Shown one piece after another: positions 5,982 through 8,630 of a stretch of 8,630 bases of DNA. Position 1 is the stretch's first letter; each line of letters begins with the position of its first letter. The translations under genes and the position numbers were made by a program. Below the pieces are notes generated by a model, which was given only the letters and a program-made list of their open reading frames with translations, was not told the DNA's origin and searched no databases. The stretch is from assembly GCA_050179115.1 (NCBI GenBank), contig JBFXFL010000065.1:1-8630 (forward strand), in the 5' to 3' direction. The DNA is from JAGPUQ01 sp050179115. Its GTDB lineage: Bacteria; Pseudomonadota; Gammaproteobacteria; Pseudomonadales; Porticoccaceae.

Positions 5982-6803
5982 GGTGTACGGCGCGAGGGCA
6001 ATACCGACGTCTACCGCACCGCGCCGCTGCTGCGCACCCTGCACGGCCAGGGTCTGCCGGTCCCGGATGTGCCCTTCGCCGCACCGGACGAGAGCGAATT
6101 CGGCGTGCCCTATGTGGTCATGGAACGGCTGCGCGGCCGCGAGTTTTTCATCTGGGATCCCCATCCTTCGTTCGATCGCTCGCCCGCGGCCGCCGCGCCC
6201 CTGTGGCGGCAGACCGCGCAAGTGCTGCCGCGCATCCATCGCGTGGACTGGCGCGCGCATCTGCCGAACTGGGAGACGCCGCGCCCGCTGGATGTGGAAA
6301 TTACCCGCTGGGAGCCGATCTACCGCAAGGCGCTGGAACCCGAGTGGATCGAACACGCGGACCGCCTGCGTCTGCAACTGCTGAAAACCCTGCCCGCCGC
6401 GCCGCTGCTGGGCATCGTCCACGGCGACTATCAGCCGGGCAACTGCCTGTTCGATGCCGGCCGCCTCACCGGCGTGATCGACTGGGAGCTGGTGCGCATC
6501 GGCGCGGTGCTGCTCGACATTGGCTGGCTGATGTTCTGCGCGGATGGGGATTTCTGGACCGACGAGATTCGCCCGGTGGCGCCGGTGCCGCCCGCGGAGC
6601 TGGCCGATATTTACCAGGCCGGCATGGGGCGCTCGTTCCCCGATCTGCGCTGGTATCAGGCGCTCGCCGCCTATCAACTGGGCAGCATCGCCTGCCTCAA
6701 TGTGCGCCTGCACCGTAAGCGCCAGCGCATCGATCCCATGTGGGAGCGGTTCGCCTTCACGGTGTCGCGGTTTTATCAGGAGGGATTGCGGCTGGTGTCC
6801 TGA
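5982..6803 (+). CDS. APH-family phosphotransferase (LvaA / ACAD10-11 kinase-like), 5' end lost in gap
   Basis: This is a protein-kinase-like small-molecule phosphotransferase of the APH/choline-kinase superfamily. 273 residues are visible. Counting from the gap edge, they include the end of the N-lobe (NTDVYRTAPLLRTLHGQGLPVPDV, 7-30), the hinge YVVMERLRGREF (44-55), the catalytic loop IVHGDYQPGNCLFD with Asp149 and Asn154, and the metal-binding VIDWELVRIG with Asp167 (the DFG equivalent). Roughly 70 N-terminal residues with the nucleotide-binding glycine loop are lost in the gap. Close relatives in bacteria sit beside acyl-CoA dehydrogenases, and LvaA of Pseudomonas putida phosphorylates 4-hydroxyvaleryl-CoA. 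An acyl-CoA dehydrogenase gene of that kind lies two genes downstream, so an acyl-CoA or hydroxy-acid substrate is more likely than an antibiotic. Substrate assignment is inference. Confidence 0.88.
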   Translation, partial: GVRREGNTDVYRTAPLLRTLHGQGLPVPDVPFAAPDESEFGVPYVVMERLRGREFFIWDPHPSFDRSPAAAAPLWRQTAQVLPRIHRVDWRAHLPNWETPRPLDVEITRWEPIYRKALEPEWIEHADRLRLQLLKTLPAAPLLGIVHGDYQPGNCLFDAGRLTGVIDWELVRIGAVLLDIGWLMFCADGDFWTDEIRPVAPVPPAELADIYQAGMGRSFPDLRWYQALAAYQLGSIACLNVRLHRKRQRIDPMWERFAFTVSRFYQEGLRLVS

Positions 6804-6870
6804 GTGCCGCGCCAGCCGTTGGCAATTCGTGTTCAGTTACCGACAGTTTGTTTTCAGAATGGAAACGCCC

Positions 6871-7281
6871 ATGTCCTATATCGAAGATTCGTTGTCCGAG
6901 GGCGAGCACATCGTCGGTCTGTTCAAGCTGCACTGGTTCGCTCGCCTTCCCATGATCCTCTGGATCGTATTGGGCATACCGACGCTTGGACTGACCTGGA
7001 TTCTCGCGCTCTACGAATTCCTGCGGCTCAGATGTATCGAACAGGGCGTGACCAACAAGCGCGTGATCTTCAAGCGCGGCATCATCAGCCGGCAGACCGA
7101 AGAGATGAAGCTCGGCTCGATTGAAACCGTGGAAATGGAGCAGAGCATCAGCGGTCGTCTGTTCGGTTTCGGCACGGTGAAGCTGACCGGGCGCGGCAGC
7201 AGCGATTTTCGGTTCAAAAATATCGACGATCCGCTGGCCGTGAAACGCCAGATCGAGAGCGTGAGTCACCCGGTGGATTAG
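6871..7281 (+). CDS. Bacterial PH-domain (bPH2-like) membrane protein
   Basis: This 136-residue protein has an N-terminal ESLxxGE-like opening (DSLSEGEHIVG, 6-16), a hydrophobic stretch that can make one or two membrane segments (RLPMILWIVLGIPTLGLTWI, 25-44), then a cytoplasmic domain with GVTNKRVIFKRGIISRQTEE (59-78), the SIETVEMEQS strand and the GRLFGFGTVKLTGRG segment (95-109). This is the pattern of the bacterial PH domain found in YdbS/YdbT-like proteins (Pfam bPH_2). The role is unknown, and the family is often tied to membrane or stress functions. ATG 6871 is preferred over the in-frame ATG at 6859 because GGAAA lies just ahead of it, while 6859 has no ribosome binding site. It lies 67 bp after the phosphotransferase gene and 63 bp before the acyl-CoA dehydrogenase gene, all on one strand. 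Confidence 0.85.
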   Translation: MSYIEDSLSEGEHIVGLFKLHWFARLPMILWIVLGIPTLGLTWILALYEFLRLRCIEQGVTNKRVIFKRGIISRQTEEMKLGSIETVEMEQSISGRLFGFGTVKLTGRGSSDFRFKNIDDPLAVKRQIESVSHPVD

Positions 7282-7330
7282 CAGACTGTTAGCCATCATC
7301 CAGCAATAATCTGACCGCCACAGCGGCCAC

Positions 7331-7336
7331 AGGGAG
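7331..7336 (+). promoter_or_regulatory. Ribosome binding site of the acyl-CoA dehydrogenase gene
   Basis: AGGGAG lies eight bases before the ATG at 7345 and supports that start. No other in-frame start nearby has a comparable site. Confidence 0.65.
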
Positions 7337-7344
7337 CAAACAAC

Positions 7345-8508
7345 ATGGTGGACTTTGCGCTTTCCGATGAACTGCGCGCGCTCAGGGATCGCGTCGATGC
7401 GTTTATCCGCGACGAAATCATCCCTTGCGAAAAAGACCCGCGTCAGGAATTTCACGGCCCCACCGAGGAACTGCGCCTGGAACTGGTGGCGCGCGCGCGG
7501 CGCGCCGGTCTGGTCGCGCCCCAGGCGCCGCGGGAGTACGGCGGCCTCGGCCTCGACCATCGCGCGATGGCGGTGATCTTCGAGGCGGCGGGCTATTCCA
7601 CACTCGGACCGCTCGCGCTGAATATCCAGGCGCCGGATGAAGGTAACTGCAATCTGCTGCTGCAAGTCGCCACCGACGCGCAAAAGGAACGCTGGCTGGC
7701 GCCGCTCTACCGGGGCGAGATCCGCTCGGTGTTTGCGATGACCGAACCCGACGGCGGCGCGGGCTCCGATCCCAGTCTGCTGAAAACCACCGCCGTGCCA
7801 GATGGCGACGACTACGTCATCAACGGCCGCAAGTGGTTCATCACCGGGCTGCCGGGCTCTGCATTTCAGATCATCATGGCGCGCACACTAGACACGCGCG
7901 GCAACGACCAGGGCGCCACCATGTTCATGACGCCATCGGATGCGCCGGGCATCGAGATGGTGCGCATGCTCGACACCCTCGACAGCAACTCGCCCGGCGG
8001 CCACTGCGTGGTGGACTACCGCGACCTGCGCGTGCCGCGCGACCAGATACTCGGCGAAGTGGGCAAGGGCTTTCGCTACGCCCAGGTGCGCCTCGGCCCG
8101 GCGCGCATGACCCATTGCATGCGCTGGCTGGGCGCCGCCCGGCGCTGTCACGAGATCGCCAGCGACTTCGCCAAGACCCGTATCGCGTTTGGGAAGCCCA
8201 TCCTCGAACACGAGGGCGTGGGCTTCATGCTAGCCGACAATCGCATCGACCTGCACACCTGCCGGCTCGCCACCTGGCACGCCTGCTGGCTACTCGATCA
8301 GGGCGACAAGGCGCGCGCCGAGACCAGCATGTGCAAGGTGCTCTGTTCCGAAGCGCTGGGCCGCGTGGTGGATCGTTCGATGCAGATCATGGGCGCCATG
8401 GGAATATCCGCCGACACCGTGATCGAGCGCATCTATCGCGACATCCGCGCCTTTCGTCTGTACGACGGTCCTTCCGAGGTCCATCGCTGGGTGCTGGCGC
8501 GGGAGTGA
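7345..8508 (+). CDS. Acyl-CoA dehydrogenase family protein, ACAD10/11- or LvaC-like
   Basis: This flavoprotein has the acyl-CoA dehydrogenase fold, 387 residues, the normal length. Domain order is an N-terminal helical domain (about 1-125), the beta domain opening with VFAMTEPDGGAGSDPSL (131-147) and INGRKWFITG, and the C-terminal helical domain with KTRIAFGKPILEHEGVGFML, MQIMGAMGIS and YRDIRAFRLYDGPSEVHRWVLARE. In medium-chain acyl-CoA dehydrogenase the catalytic base is Glu in YEGT. Here the aligned residue is Asp374 in YDGPSEVH, a form I associate with ACAD10/11-like members. Together with the upstream APH-type kinase this suggests it may act on a phosphorylated hydroxyacyl-CoA, as LvaC does, and not as a plain beta-oxidation dehydrogenase. 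Family assignment is firm and the specific reaction is inferred. The start is supported by AGGGAG. Confidence 0.95.
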   Translation: MVDFALSDELRALRDRVDAFIRDEIIPCEKDPRQEFHGPTEELRLELVARARRAGLVAPQAPREYGGLGLDHRAMAVIFEAAGYSTLGPLALNIQAPDEGNCNLLLQVATDAQKERWLAPLYRGEIRSVFAMTEPDGGAGSDPSLLKTTAVPDGDDYVINGRKWFITGLPGSAFQIIMARTLDTRGNDQGATMFMTPSDAPGIEMVRMLDTLDSNSPGGHCVVDYRDLRVPRDQILGEVGKGFRYAQVRLGPARMTHCMRWLGAARRCHEIASDFAKTRIAFGKPILEHEGVGFMLADNRIDLHTCRLATWHACWLLDQGDKARAETSMCKVLCSEALGRVVDRSMQIMGAMGISADTVIERIYRDIRAFRLYDGPSEVHRWVLARE

Positions 8509-8568
8509 TCCTACCCATCCCCGGCGGACACTCTGTTAAGCGAATAGACTACGCGACAGAGGTGGACC

Positions 8569-8630
8569 ATGGCAAAGCAAACGAAACAACCCAAGACAAC
8601 CCGCCGGCATCATTCTTCGGAGTACCGGGC
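8569..8630 (+). CDS. 5' end of a probable IS3-type transposase OrfA, cut by window edge
   Basis: Only 20 codons are visible, MAKQTKQPKTTRRHHSSEYR, open at the right edge. A strong ribosome binding site GAGGTG (8559-8564) stands four bases before the ATG. The A-rich lysine and glutamine codons (AAG CAA, AAA CAA, AAG ACA) contrast with the GC-rich neighbours, which suggests transferred DNA. A basic start followed by HHSSEYR resembles the opening of the helix-turn-helix OrfA of IS3-family insertion sequences, where H-S-x-E-[FY]-[KR] precedes AEAL-type residues. With so little sequence this is a guess. A different small basic DNA-binding protein is possible. The left terminal repeat of such an element would lie in 8509-8568, but I cannot identify it. 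Confidence 0.45.
   Translation, partial: MAKQTKQPKTTRRHHSSEYR

Noticed and set aside
5982..6803. Aminoglycoside resistance gene
   Set aside because: The APH fold is shared by many metabolic kinases, and the context with an acyl-CoA dehydrogenase and the LvaA-like motifs argues for catabolism. Resistance cannot be claimed from the fold.
7282..7344. Terminator between the PH-domain gene and the acyl-CoA dehydrogenase gene
   Set aside because: Only a weak, imperfect pairing of CCGCCAC-like bases is seen, with no T run following.

Overview
The window is GC-rich, densely coding chromosomal DNA that fits a gammaproteobacterium. The main argument is gene order: asmA-mutY on the minus strand diverge from hisB-hisH-hisA on the plus strand, an arrangement I recall from Pseudomonas-type genomes, and the proteins look gammaproteobacterial. 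A species cannot be named. Two runs of exactly 100 N (2309-2408 and 5881-5980) are assembly gaps of conventional size, so this is a draft scaffold and the true distances across them are unknown.

Layout. 1-1195 (minus): mutY, an adenine DNA glycosylase, open at the left edge and carrying an unusual C-terminal tail. 1206-2659 (minus): an AsmA-family envelope protein, interrupted by the first gap. 2660-2781: divergent promoter region with a nearly symmetrical -10 box serving both directions. 2782-4787 (plus): hisB, hisH and hisA, three tightly packed histidine-biosynthesis genes. hisF, expected next, is absent. 4788-5049: non-coding DNA with four REP-like palindromes, most headed by GTAG. 5050-5250 (minus): a small two-helix DUF2905 membrane protein. 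5305-5880 (minus): the C-terminal part of a dienelactone hydrolase-family enzyme. The second gap hides its start and the start of the divergent gene. 5982-6803 (plus): the C-terminal part of an APH/choline-kinase-like phosphotransferase. 6871-7281 (plus): a small membrane-anchored bacterial PH-domain protein. 7345-8508 (plus): an acyl-CoA dehydrogenase-family protein of the ACAD10/11-like type. 8569-8630 (plus): the first 20 codons of an A-rich ORF, probably a transposase OrfA.

How the genes work together. HisB, HisH and HisA are steps of histidine synthesis, and HisH needs HisF encoded elsewhere. MutY removes A mispaired with 8-oxoG, and AsmA is an inner-membrane envelope protein. The phosphotransferase and acyl-CoA dehydrogenase pair recalls the LvaA/LvaC route and the fused mammalian ACAD10/11 enzymes, in which a 4-hydroxyacyl-CoA is phosphorylated and the phosphate is then eliminated. 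This is the best functional lead here. I see no CRISPR array, tRNA, rRNA, toxin-antitoxin pair or defence system, and nothing that clearly amounts to an undescribed system.
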